Notes under the pieces: generated by a model | Seen by the model: the letters and a program-made list of their open reading frames with translations, nothing else | What the model was told of the DNA's origin: nothing | Databases searched by the model: none | Program-made: the position numbers and the translations under genes | Part shown: piece after piece, positions 16,733-23,240 of the stretch | Numbering within the stretch: the first letter of the stretch is position 1 | Layout of the letters: each line of letters opens with the position of its first letter | Assembly: GCF_902706185.1 (NCBI RefSeq) | Contig: NZ_CACSJM010000017.1 | Span: 1 to 57,055 of the forward strand | Length of the DNA stretch: 57,055 nt | Direction: 5' to 3' | From: Roseomonas sp. 18066 | GTDB lineage: Bacteria; Pseudomonadota; Alphaproteobacteria; Acetobacterales; Acetobacteraceae

Positions 16733-16975
16733 ATGACACCGCTTGCCCAGCAGATCAGCCCCGTTGAAGACCTGCGTCGGTGTGACGCGACGGTGATCAA
16801 GCTGACGAAAGACTATGGGAAGGCGAAGATGGCACTGGCCCAGCAGCCGAGCTGCGGGGTAGCAGCCGCCACCTTCAGAACAACAGGCGATATGCTGATG
16901 GAGGCCATGGCCGAGCGGCATCGCCGCGAGGCAGCTGTTGCGACAATCCGACGGCTCTTTCGCCTGACAGCCTGA
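16733..16975 (+). CDS. Small hypothetical protein
   Basis: 80 aa, predicted all helical (DLRRCDATVIKLTKDYGKAK..., AMAERHRREAAVATIRRLFRL), charged, no signal. There is no strong ribosome site, and no family is recognised. It is kept because the frame is complete and consistent with codon usage, and it lies in line with the tandem pair upstream. Confidence 0.42.
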   Translation: MTPLAQQISPVEDLRRCDATVIKLTKDYGKAKMALAQQPSCGVAAATFRTTGDMLMEAMAERHRREAAVATIRRLFRLTA

Positions 16976-16995
16976 AATCGGTCGATCGACATGCA

Positions 16996-18254
16996 TCAGA
17001 ATGTCGTCGCCCGCATGATTTCCTCGATCCTGGTGGTGTAGCGCTGCGATAGCTTCTGCTGCCGGGTGCCCCAGGGTCGGGCAATGCCCGTCGCCAGCGG
17101 CCGCAGGGTGCCGCGCCCGAAGCGCTCGTTGACCGCGTCCAGCGCCGCCATGGTCTTGGCCGAGCGCACCGGGTCACGGGTCTGGAACAGCCGGGCCTGT
17201 TGCCGCGCTGGGACGAGTTCGGTCAGCATGATCCCGGCCTTGGCGTAAGCGAAGCCTTCGCGCCACAGCGGCACCAGCAGGCGCATGGCCTCGCCGATCA
17301 GCGCCAGCGTGTCGCTGGTCGGCTCGATGCGGGCGCTGCGCTGCGCCGAATGCCAAGCGCTGCCGTCATGCGGGTTGGTGTGCAGGAAGACCTGCATGTG
17401 GCAGGCCTCCATGCCCTCGGCCCGCAGCTTCTCCGCCGCCCGGGCGGCATAGGCCGCGACTGCCTCCCGCATGTCGCGCCAGGCCAGCACCGGCCGGCCG
17501 AACGACCTGGTCACCGCCAGCCCCTTTCGCGGCGCAGCCATCAGTTGCAGCGGCAGGCAGGAGACGCCGCGCAGTTCTTCCTGCACCCGGCCGCCGACCA
17601 CCGTCAGCAGGTCGCGGGCCATGCGGGGATCCAGGGTCAGGAAATCCGCGATGCTGCGGATGCCCAGCTGCGCCAGCTTCTCCTCGGTGCGCCGGCCGAT
17701 GCCCCAGACCTCCCCTATTTCCAGGCGCTCGTACCAGCCGGCCCGCACCGCCGGGTCGGTCAGGTCGCACAGGCCCTCCAGCTCGGGATGGTCCTTGGCG
17801 ATGCCGTTGGCCAGCTTGGCGATGGTCTTGGTCGGGCCCCAGCCCATGCAGGTCGGGATCTTGGCGATGCGCGCACCACCTCCCGCAGTTCCTGGCACAG
17901 GCGGCGCAGATCGCCTGGCACGTCCAGGTCGAGGAACATTTCGTCGATGCTGTAGGGCTCGACCCGCGGCAAGCGCTCGGCGAGCACCTGGTAGACCCGG
18001 CGCGACATGTCGCCATAGAGCGGGTAGTTGCTGCTGAACCAGCGCACGTCGCGCAGCTCGCGGCGCTCCCGGATCAGGTGCCAGGGGTCGCCCATCTTGA
18101 TGCCGAGCGCCTTGGCTTCCGCGGTCCTGGCGATGGCGCAGCCGTCGTTGTTCGACAGCACCACCACAGCGACGCCGCGCAGCACGGGGGCGAAAGCACG
18201 CTCGGCCGAGCAGTAGAAGGAATTGCCGTCGATCAGCCCATAGGTGCTGGGCAT
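16996..18254 (-). pseudogene. umuC: umuC-like Y-family DNA polymerase, frameshifted
   Basis: Start MPSTYGLIDGNSFYCSAERA at 18254 with the metal-binding Asp9, and YSIDEMFLDLDV (active-site Asp-Glu 104-105). Homology then jumps frame near 17865-17875: residues up to REVVR are in one frame, and IPTCMGWGPTKTIAKLANGI onward, to the end at 16996, in another. The rest, including the C-terminal DUF4113-like part (RSAKTMAALDAVNERFGRGTL), is well conserved. A single-base change explains it, either recent decay or a sequencing error. The family is a translesion polymerase acting with UmuD. Last gene of the SOS operon, 5 bases after the umuD-like gene. Confidence 0.85.
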
Positions 18255-18259
18255 GCCCG

Positions 18260-18652
18260 CTACATCCTGTCGCGGACGAGCGCCGTCGCGACACCCCAGA
18301 TCTCGGCATCCTCGGGCACAGCGACGTTATGCCGGCCACGCCGGCCGGATTGCAGCCACCAAGTGCCGTCCTTCAGCGCCAGGCGCGCCACCACCACCTC
18401 GCCATGCAGCATGACGATGGCGACGGCGCCCACCCGGGGCGGCACCGCGGCGTCAGTGACCAGGATGTCGTCGGACAGGATGCCGTGCTCGCGCAGCGCG
18501 TCGCCGGAGACGCGGACTAGGTAGCGGTTGGGCCGGCGCAGATCGAGCGCGGTCTCTAGATCGATGGGGCCTTCCAGGCTGTCGCCCGCCGGCGAGACGA
18601 AGCCGGTGGTCTCGGCGCCGGTATATCCGCCGGGAGGTTCCTTCTGGCCCAT
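18260..18652 (-). CDS. UmuD-like S24 fold protein lacking the Ser-Lys dyad
   Basis: 130 aa from the ATG at 18652. GFVSPAGDSLEGPIDL, VRVSGDALREHGI, LSDDILVTDAA and GEVVVARLAL align without gaps to E. coli UmuD segments GFPSPAADYVEQ, VKASGDSMIDGGI, SDGDLLIVDSA and GEFTVKKLQL. The nucleophile Ser60 is Ala52 here, and Lys97 is Ala89, so self-cleavage should be impossible. The Cys-Gly cleavage site is Thr-Gly. It probably acts, if at all, as a UmuC-binding or regulatory subunit in the uncleaved form. It lies between the 119-aa gene and umuC in a tight operon behind a LexA box. Confidence 0.8.
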   Translation of the reverse strand: MGQKEPPGGYTGAETTGFVSPAGDSLEGPIDLETALDLRRPNRYLVRVSGDALREHGILSDDILVTDAAVPPRVGAVAIVMLHGEVVVARLALKDGTWWLQSGRRGRHNVAVPEDAEIWGVATALVRDRM

Positions 18653-18656
18653 GGCA

Positions 18657-19016
18657 TCAGAGGCTGGTGCGCGCCTGCACCAGCGCATCCTGGGCGGCGC
18701 GCAGCGCCTGCAGTGCCGCTGTGGCGTGACGCTTGCCGGCCAGATCTTCGTTGTCCAGGTCGCCCAGGGCCTCGGCCGCGGCTTCGACGCCGTCGCCCAG
18801 CTCACCACCCATCTCCTCGAGCTTCTCGCGCAGCTCGATCCGCCGCTCGTCGCCGGCGCCCTCGAGCCAGGCTTTGACCATGCCTTCGACCTCGCGGCGG
18901 ATTCTGTCTGGGGCCACCGGCTTGCTGGCCAGATCGGCCAGGCGCTTCAGCGCCACCTGCGTCTTGATGGGCTCGGGCCGAGGTTCGGCGGGCGGGCGGA
19001 TACTCTTGCGAGCCAT
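18657..19016 (-). CDS. Hypothetical helical protein, first gene of the SOS operon
   Basis: 119 aa from the ATG at 19016 (MARKSIRPPAEPRPEPIKTQ). The N-terminus is Pro/Arg-rich and basic, and the rest is a charged, coiled-coil-like helix (ADLASKPVAPDRIRREVEGM, RRIELREKLEEMGGELGDGV). No family is recognised. Its stop is 4 bases from the umuD-like start, and a LexA box lies 53 bases upstream of its ATG, so it is predicted to be DNA-damage induced with the umuDC-like genes. Possibly a DNA-binding accessory of the polymerase; this is a guess. Confidence 0.7.
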   Translation of the reverse strand: MARKSIRPPAEPRPEPIKTQVALKRLADLASKPVAPDRIRREVEGMVKAWLEGAGDERRIELREKLEEMGGELGDGVEAAAEALGDLDNEDLAGKRHATAALQALRAAQDALVQARTSL

Positions 19017-19068
19017 AGGCGTCTCCAAAGCAAGCGCCGGCAGGCGCGCGTGGCCCATGGTAAAAGGA

Positions 19069-19083
19069 GAACGTAAAGAGAAC
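19069..19083. promoter_or_regulatory. LexA (SOS) box of the umuDC-like operon
   Basis: GAACGTAAAGAGAAC, read on the gene strand GTTCTCTTTACGTTC, an exact GTTC-N7-GTTC. It lies 53 bases upstream of the first ATG of the operon. SOS control of umuDC is well established, so this site calibrates the others found in the window. Confidence 0.85.
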
Positions 19084-19230
19084 AAGCGGAAGGTGAGACG
19101 GAGCTTTCTTTGCGTTTGAGGCGAAGAGCGCAGACTTGGCTTTTCTGTTTGTCCGCGACGCCGCCGGCGAGGCGGGGAACCCCCAGGTCTGGGCGACGTT
19201 CTTTCATGGTTAGAGGAAAGGTCCCGAAGC

Positions 19231-19356
19231 ATGAGCGACGACGACAAGAAGACGCCCGAGCAGCAGGGCGACCAGAAGCCGGAAACCAAGCCGGTTGACG
19301 AGCAAGCGCAAGCCGACGCCGCCAAGGAGCGCGAGAAGACAGGCGGCTACCAGTAG
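19231..19356 (+). CDS. Tiny charged hypothetical protein
   Basis: 41 aa, MSDDDKKTPEQQGDQKPE..., ending KTGGYQ; almost only Asp, Glu, Lys, Gln, Pro and Ala, so predicted disordered. GAGGAAAG lies 10 bases before the ATG. It is divergent from the SOS operon. No family is recognised; the good ribosome site and biased composition make it likely real. Confidence 0.55.
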   Translation: MSDDDKKTPEQQGDQKPETKPVDEQAQADAAKEREKTGGYQ

Positions 19357-19436
19357 CGTCGGAACGCGGGGCATGCGCGGCAGCCTTCGGGCCTCGCGTG
19401 TGCAACCGCGGCGCGCTGCTGAGCCTGCCTTCCCCC

Positions 19437-20039
19437 CTACCCTGCCCTGGCTGGCGCCTCCTCCAGGCCCCAACGTGCCAGGCAAGCTTGTATCCAGGCG
19501 GCGTCGGGCGCCGGCGAAAGGCTTGCGCTGCCATCCCACAGCACTTCTTCCCCCTGAGATTTATCTTCTGAACCTAAGGGTGACCGGCTTCCGGTATCGC
19601 TTGCTGGCAGCCAGGCCGCCGGCGCCCGGAACAGGTAGGCGCTGGTCACCTGGCACCAGCGGCGCCCAACCACCAAGCCGCGGCGGATCCGCAGTAGGAT
19701 GCCAGCGGCTTCCAAGCGATCGAGCGCCTCCTGCGTCGTGGAGCGCGCCAAGACGGCAGCTTCGGCGATCTGGCCGATGGACGGGTCACAGGCGCCGGCG
19801 CGCCCCCAGCCGCGGTAGAGCAACGCCCACAGCACGCGCAGGCCGCTCTGCAGCAGCTCGCCGCCGTGGCGGCCACTGCCAGGCTGCCTGGTCGCGCGCT
19901 CGCGCCGGCGTGCCGCATCCATCAGCCGCACGCGGTCGGCGTGGCCCAGCCGCTGGCGTTGCCAAGTTGCGACCGCGACCGAGCCCCAGCGAGCGGGCGC
20001 AGATTGTCGGATGGGCATGGCGATCTGCCAGCCCAGCAC
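19437..20039 (-). CDS. Winged-HTH protein of a replication module (plasmid Rep-like)
   Basis: 200 aa. The central segment GACDPSIGQIAEAAVLARSTTQEALDRLEAAGILLRIRRG is a winged HTH; the upstream part GELLQSGLRVLWALLYR fits the first helices. A Pro/Gly-rich C-terminal tail is probably unstructured. Proteins like this occur beside parA genes on alphaproteobacterial plasmids and may start replication or regulate it; that role is inferred from context. An ATG eight codons in is an alternative start. The iteron-like repeats at 20278-20357 lie 240 bases upstream. Confidence 0.55.
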   Translation of the reverse strand: MLGWQIAMPIRQSAPARWGSVAVATWQRQRLGHADRVRLMDAARRRERATRQPGSGRHGGELLQSGLRVLWALLYRGWGRAGACDPSIGQIAEAAVLARSTTQEALDRLEAAGILLRIRRGLVVGRRWCQVTSAYLFRAPAAWLPASDTGSRSPLGSEDKSQGEEVLWDGSASLSPAPDAAWIQACLARWGLEEAPARAG

Positions 20040-20277
20040 CAGGATTTTAGACGCAGATACCCCTCACCGCGCGCTTGCGGTTTTCCGAGCAGGGTCGTAG
20101 CCTGGAGTTCTCACACACCCGGGCTACGGTTCGGTTTTGAAGGGGTCGGTCTGGTAGCTCTGCTGCTGGGCCGGCCCTTTCTATTTCTGGGCGAATCAAG
20201 GCCGTGCACGGTGCGCGGCACGGTCACCATCCCCGGCCACGCTTTACATGACAAGCTAATAAATTCAGAGCTTTACC

Positions 20278-20357
20278 GGTTACAACCATGGTTACATGGT
20301 TACATGGTTCAGCGGTTTATTGGTTACTTGGTTGGTTGCAATTAACCATGGTTACAA
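20278..20357. repeat. Iteron/centromere-like repeats, right of the HTH gene
   Basis: Clustered copies of (A)TGGTTAC and the palindrome AACCATGGTT: GGTTACAACCATGGTTACAT, two further ATGGTT steps, TTGGTTACTTGGTTGGTTG and AACCATGGTTAC. The same words occur at 21278-21462 on the other side of the RHH and parA genes. They suit binding by the RHH protein (partition site) or a replication initiator. Confidence 0.72.
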
Positions 20358-20358
20358 T

Positions 20359-20380
20359 GCCCCGTGCGGCTGCACGGGGC
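20359..20380 (-). terminator. Hairpin after the RHH gene
   Basis: GCCCCGTGC, loop GGCT, GCACGGGGC: a perfect 9-bp stem starting 8 bases after the stop of the leftward RHH gene. There is only a weak T content downstream, so termination is likely but not certain. Confidence 0.55.
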
Positions 20381-20387
20381 ACGTCCG

Positions 20388-20639
20388 TCAGGCCCCCATT
20401 TTGTCCAGATACTGGCGGATGGCTTCATCAAGCAGCGCCTGCTTCGACTGGCGCGACTTGAACGCTAGCGTCCGCAGGCGCTCGTTATCCGAAGCGAGGA
20501 TGCGGATTGTTAGCCCTTCCCGAGCCTGGGTAGCCGGCGCGGCCGGCGCCGGGTCGGGCTTCGGCGGCTCCACCCTAGTGGGCACGTCCTCTTTGCGGAC
20601 AAGAAGTGATGCATCAAGACGCGCGGGCGGCGAGGCCAT
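20388..20639 (-). CDS. Ribbon-helix-helix partition protein (ParG-like)
   Basis: 83 aa from the ATG at 20639. A flexible Pro/Ala-rich N-terminal half (PTRVEPPKPDPAPAAPATQA) is followed by GLTIRILASDNERLRTLAFK, SRQSKQALLDEAIRQYLDKM, a classic RHH domain. Small RHH proteins with a loose N-tail partner a short ParA in type Ib plasmid partition: the tail stimulates the ATPase and the RHH binds centromere repeats. The start lies 26 bases inside parA, indicating translational coupling. Repeats flank the pair. Confidence 0.72.
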   Translation of the reverse strand: MASPPARLDASLLVRKEDVPTRVEPPKPDPAPAAPATQAREGLTIRILASDNERLRTLAFKSRQSKQALLDEAIRQYLDKMGA

Positions 20640-21267
20640 AGCGTTTTCTCCGAGCGAGGCGGTCAGCGATATAGGTCCAAAGCTGCGCAATTTCGGCGCC
20701 GCTGGCCGAATGCGGGTCGAGCTCTCCGGCCGTGCGGCCATCGGTCATCGAGGCCGCAAAGTCGACGCGGTTGTGGATCTCGACGGGTGCCAAGGTGCCA
20801 TGCTGGCTCAGCGCCCGGATCGCGTCGGTTTTCAGTTTCGAGCGGCTGATCGCCTGGTTGATGACGAAGACCATGGGACGCCCGGCCTGCTCGACCAAGT
20901 CGACGGTCGCGCCCACTGCCCGAAGATCATGCGGGCTCGGCTTCGCCGGAATGACGACCAGGTCAGCGAGTGCCACGGTCGCAGCGATGCTCTCCGTGAT
21001 GGCCGGGGGAGTGTCGATGATGCACAGCTGCACGCCGCTCTGCTCGAGCCGCTGCAGCGTCGCTGCCAGCCCTTCCGGCAGGATGCGGACCAGGACAGGC
21101 GTTTCCGGTTCGCGGACGCGGAACCAACCCGAGAGGCCTGCCTGCGGATCAGTATCGATAACCGCGACGGGGCTTATGCCCTGTCGCTCCGCCTCGACGG
21201 CCAGGTGGCCGGTCAGAGTTGTTTTCCCCACGCCCCCCTTTTGGCTTGCGATCACGATGGTCTGCAC
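20614..21267 (-). CDS. parA: ParA-family partition ATPase
   Basis: 217 aa. Deviant Walker A KGGVGKTT at 10-17, then VIDTDPQAGLSGWFRVRE (A' motif) and LCIIDTPPAI (Walker B). The short length with no N-terminal HTH fits the type Ib ParA/ParF group (also VirC1-like). It drives segregation of a plasmid or integrated element together with the downstream RHH protein. Iteron-like repeats lie directly upstream of its ATG, probably both centromere and operator. Confidence 0.9.
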   Translation of the reverse strand: MQTIVIASQKGGVGKTTLTGHLAVEAERQGISPVAVIDTDPQAGLSGWFRVREPETPVLVRILPEGLAATLQRLEQSGVQLCIIDTPPAITESIAATVALADLVVIPAKPSPHDLRAVGATVDLVEQAGRPMVFVINQAISRSKLKTDAIRALSQHGTLAPVEIHNRVDFAASMTDGRTAGELDPHSASGAEIAQLWTYIADRLARRKRYGLAARAS

Positions 21268-21277
21268 AGGTCACCTT

Positions 21278-21462
21278 GCATGGTTACAAGCAACCATGGT
21301 TGTAACCATGCAACCCTGGTTGTCGCAAGACCAAGATGCTTTTCTGTTGTCGGGGGAACGCGATGAGGAGGCCCGGGCGTCCAGCACGTGTATCAAGCAA
21401 CCAGACAACCATGCCTGTAACCATGCAACCACGGTTGTAACCACGCAATCATGGTTACAAAT
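21278..21462. repeat. Iteron/centromere-like repeats upstream of parA
   Basis: Two blocks of CAACC..GGTTG palindromes and GTAACCATG words, for example GCAACCATGGTTGTAACCAT at 21290 and GCAACCACGGTTGTAACCAC near 21425, separated by about 70 bases without the motif. They begin 10 bases before parA and reach into the end of the 70-aa gene. Likely parS-type site and operator of the parA operon. Confidence 0.75.
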
Positions 21463-21667
21463 GGCTGGATTGGAGCAAGGGAGGCAATTCCGGATTCAGG
21501 GTGCTGGCTTGCTCGAGGGTCAGGCCGGCTGCGGCGACGACGTTCATGATGGATGCGGCGGTGTCCATGGCGGCAAAGCCCGCCGCCATGGTGTTCGGCA
21601 TCTTCTCGCGGAAGCGAAGCGCACAAGCGATGGCCTCCTGCATCTGACTGCTGCGCTCGTGGCTCAT
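21455..21667 (-). CDS. Small hypothetical protein upstream of parA
   Basis: 70 aa, helical, mildly hydrophobic (EAIACALRFREKMPNTMAAG, FAAMDTAASIMNVVAAAGLT). Its ATG overlaps the stop of the preceding HTH remnant by 4 bases (ATGA), which suggests that both came as an operon. Family not recognised. The last codons run into the iteron-like repeats. Confidence 0.5.
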   Translation of the reverse strand: MSHERSSQMQEAIACALRFREKMPNTMAAGFAAMDTAASIMNVVAAAGLTLEQASTLNPELPPLLQSSHL

Positions 21668-21825
21668 GCCGCGGTTTCCTTCTTCTTCACCGGCGACACA
21701 CGGAAGCGCTCCAGCCTGGCTAAGCCGAGCGCGGTCAGCACCGCCGGCGACGGCGGCGTGTGATTGTTGTGGACATCGCTGATCTGGCTGGTGGTCAGGC
21801 CTACCTCACCAATGCAGAAGGCCAG
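21664..21825 (-). pseudogene. XRE-type HTH regulator, C-terminal remnant
   Basis: The frame reads FCIGEVGLTTSQISDVHNNH, TPPSPAVLTALGLARLERFR, VSPVKKKETAA and stop. GLTTSQISDVHNNHTPPS is an XRE recognition-helix segment with the first helices missing. No in-frame start lies near the homologous part; upstream the sequence is antisense to the 21812 gene. It appears cut by the junction of the partition module with prophage DNA. Confidence 0.55.
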
Positions 21826-22036
21826 CGGCGAGGATCTCCTAGCCTGCCTCGCCGAGTGGTCGCGCGAGGTGTCCGACGTGCATGCCGCCATCCTGGACGG
21901 CCTGCGCGACGGCAAAATGTGCGCCGATGACGCGGCTCGCATCGAGGCCGAGACCATGGACATGCTCGGCGATGCCAAGCGCCTGCTGGGCGCTCTGCGC
22001 GCCCGGGTGCAGGACGCCGCAGGCCGCGGCGGATAG
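21812..22036 (+). CDS. Small hypothetical protein of a prophage remnant
   Basis: 74 aa from the ATG at 21812. Charged helical protein (CLAEWSREVSDVHAAILDGL, ARIEAETMDMLGDAKRLLGA), reminiscent of small phage regulatory or host-interaction proteins, but not assigned. It is the first of a short run of rightward phage-derived frames. Confidence 0.45.
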   Translation: MQKASGEDLLACLAEWSREVSDVHAAILDGLRDGKMCADDAARIEAETMDMLGDAKRLLGALRARVQDAAGRGG

Positions 22037-22047
22037 CAGGCCGCCTG

Positions 22048-22143
22048 ATGCCCGCCGGCACAGCCAGGGCGGCGCCGGCGCTGCGCGCCACCCCCCAGCC
22101 GTTCCACCTCATGCTCGAGGCGATCCCCCATGCCTTCCCGTAG
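22048..22143 (+). CDS. Very short frame in the prophage remnant
   Basis: 31 aa (MPAGTARAAPALRATPQPFHLMLEAIPHAFP). It lies between the 21812 gene and the 22130 frame, overlapping the latter by 14 bases. It may be the start or end of a lost phage gene; weak support. Confidence 0.25.
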   Translation: MPAGTARAAPALRATPQPFHLMLEAIPHAFP

Positions 22144-22261
22144 CGCCGCCGAGCGGCTCAGCCATTCGCGCTTCGGCCTGCCGGCCGGGCGCAACTTCGT
22201 CGTCACCGAGCTGAACCGCGACGCCGAGAGCGATACGCACAGCCTCACCCTTTGGGGATAA
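22130..22261 (+). pseudogene. Phage tail-type protein fragment
   Basis: 43 residues ending LSHSRFGLPAGRNFVVTELN, RDAESDTHSLTLWG and stop. This resembles the C-terminal end of a phage structural protein rather than a whole gene. It is followed after 3 bases by another phage-like frame. Confidence 0.42.
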
Positions 22262-22264
22262 TCC

Positions 22265-22639
22265 GTGGCCAATGCATCTGTGCTGAGGAGCCCGCCGACG
22301 GAAGCGGGCGCCTACAGCGGCGGCGCGTGGCGGCCGCCCTTGCCGCTGCCGAACCTGACCAGCCAGGATCCGGAGCGGGTCGCCCGCACGGTCGACGTGA
22401 ACCTTGCCAGCACGCAGTTCCGCGTCGACTGCGGCCGGCCGTCGCTGATTAGCCAGTTCGCGCTGATCAACTACAACATGACCACCGCCGGCCTATTGCG
22501 TCTGGTCCTGACCGACAGCCCGACCATCCGGCCCGACCGCCACCAGTCCCACCCGACCTCAGGTCGTTGGCAAGGCGTTGATCTACTGATCAGCTTCGCC
22601 ATCGATGAGATGAACGGGCTTGAGGGCGCTTCCCTTTAG
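22265..22639 (+). pseudogene. Phage structural protein, N-terminal part
   Basis: GTG start; the first 90 residues (RSPPTEAGAYSGGAWRPPLP, NLTSQDPERVARTVDVNLAS, LISQFALINYNMTTAGLLRL) resemble proteins encoded in the tail region of alphaproteobacterial prophages, with a discoidin-like RF.VD.G....IS.FALI.YN pattern. After about 22545 the similarity is lost and the frame runs antisense into the terminase gene, so the gene is truncated by a deletion or rearrangement. Confidence 0.5.
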
Positions 22640-23047
22640 ATTCTGCAATAGGGCGACCAGAGGGTTGTCCAACGTTACTGCCTCGGCTTCAGCCTTCGGG
22701 CCGTAAACCTTGGGTAGCATCTTGGACACGAACCACCTGGCTGCATCGAAGCGCAACCGGGCAAGCTGCGCGTCTCCCGTGGCAGTCATCGCCTCATCAA
22801 GGGCGGCTTCCGCCAGGGCATGGGCCTGGGCCTCACGCGCCCGTGCGTACTGCGCCGAAAAGCCATTTCGGTCCTCGGCTGCCCAAAGCCGGACCGTGCT
22901 ATGCGCTGGCATGCCCCGATCTCGGCAAATGGAGGTAAGGGTCTCGCCAGCGGCCATACGCTGCAAAATCCTCTCAACGACCTCCGTGCGGTAGGCACTC
23001 GGGCGGCCCGTGGGCCGGGAAGGGCGCAAGATAGCTTTGCCGGTCAC
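22583..23047 (-). CDS. Phage terminase small subunit-like protein
   Basis: 154 aa. GRPSAYRTEVVERILQRMAA, GETLTSICRDRGMPAHSTVR with LWAAED is the HTH of the Sf6-type small terminase family, followed by FSAQYARAREAQAHALAEAA and ARLRFDAARWFVSKMLPKVYG, which are also typical. It would recognise phage DNA ends for packaging. There is no large terminase subunit beside it, so it is an isolated prophage leftover. Start GTG with GGGAG upstream. Confidence 0.8.
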   Translation of the reverse strand: MTGKAILRPSRPTGRPSAYRTEVVERILQRMAAGETLTSICRDRGMPAHSTVRLWAAEDRNGFSAQYARAREAQAHALAEAALDEAMTATGDAQLARLRFDAARWFVSKMLPKVYGPKAEAEAVTLDNPLVALLQNLKGSALKPVHLIDGEADQ

Positions 23048-23240
23048 GGGGAGGTCTCCCTATGTCTGTATGAGAAAAGAAGTAATTTACAGCACTACCG
23101 AAAATAATGGAATCAGATAAAACCTTCTAATTGTCCAATTTCTACACGGCCCAAGCATCTGAGTTAGCCTTTGATCCAGATCCGTCGCGAAATCTGAATA
23201 TATCCTGATCTTGGTCGGAAACGCGGGAGAACTCTGCTTG

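Noticed and set aside
19198..19212. GTTCTTTCATGGTTA before the 41-aa gene at 19231, like a LexA box
   Set aside because: The second half is GTTA instead of GTTC; with one mismatch, chance occurrence is likely.
20278..21462. Repeat clusters considered as CRISPR
   Set aside because: Short palindromic words of irregular spacing around parA, not constant repeats with spacers.
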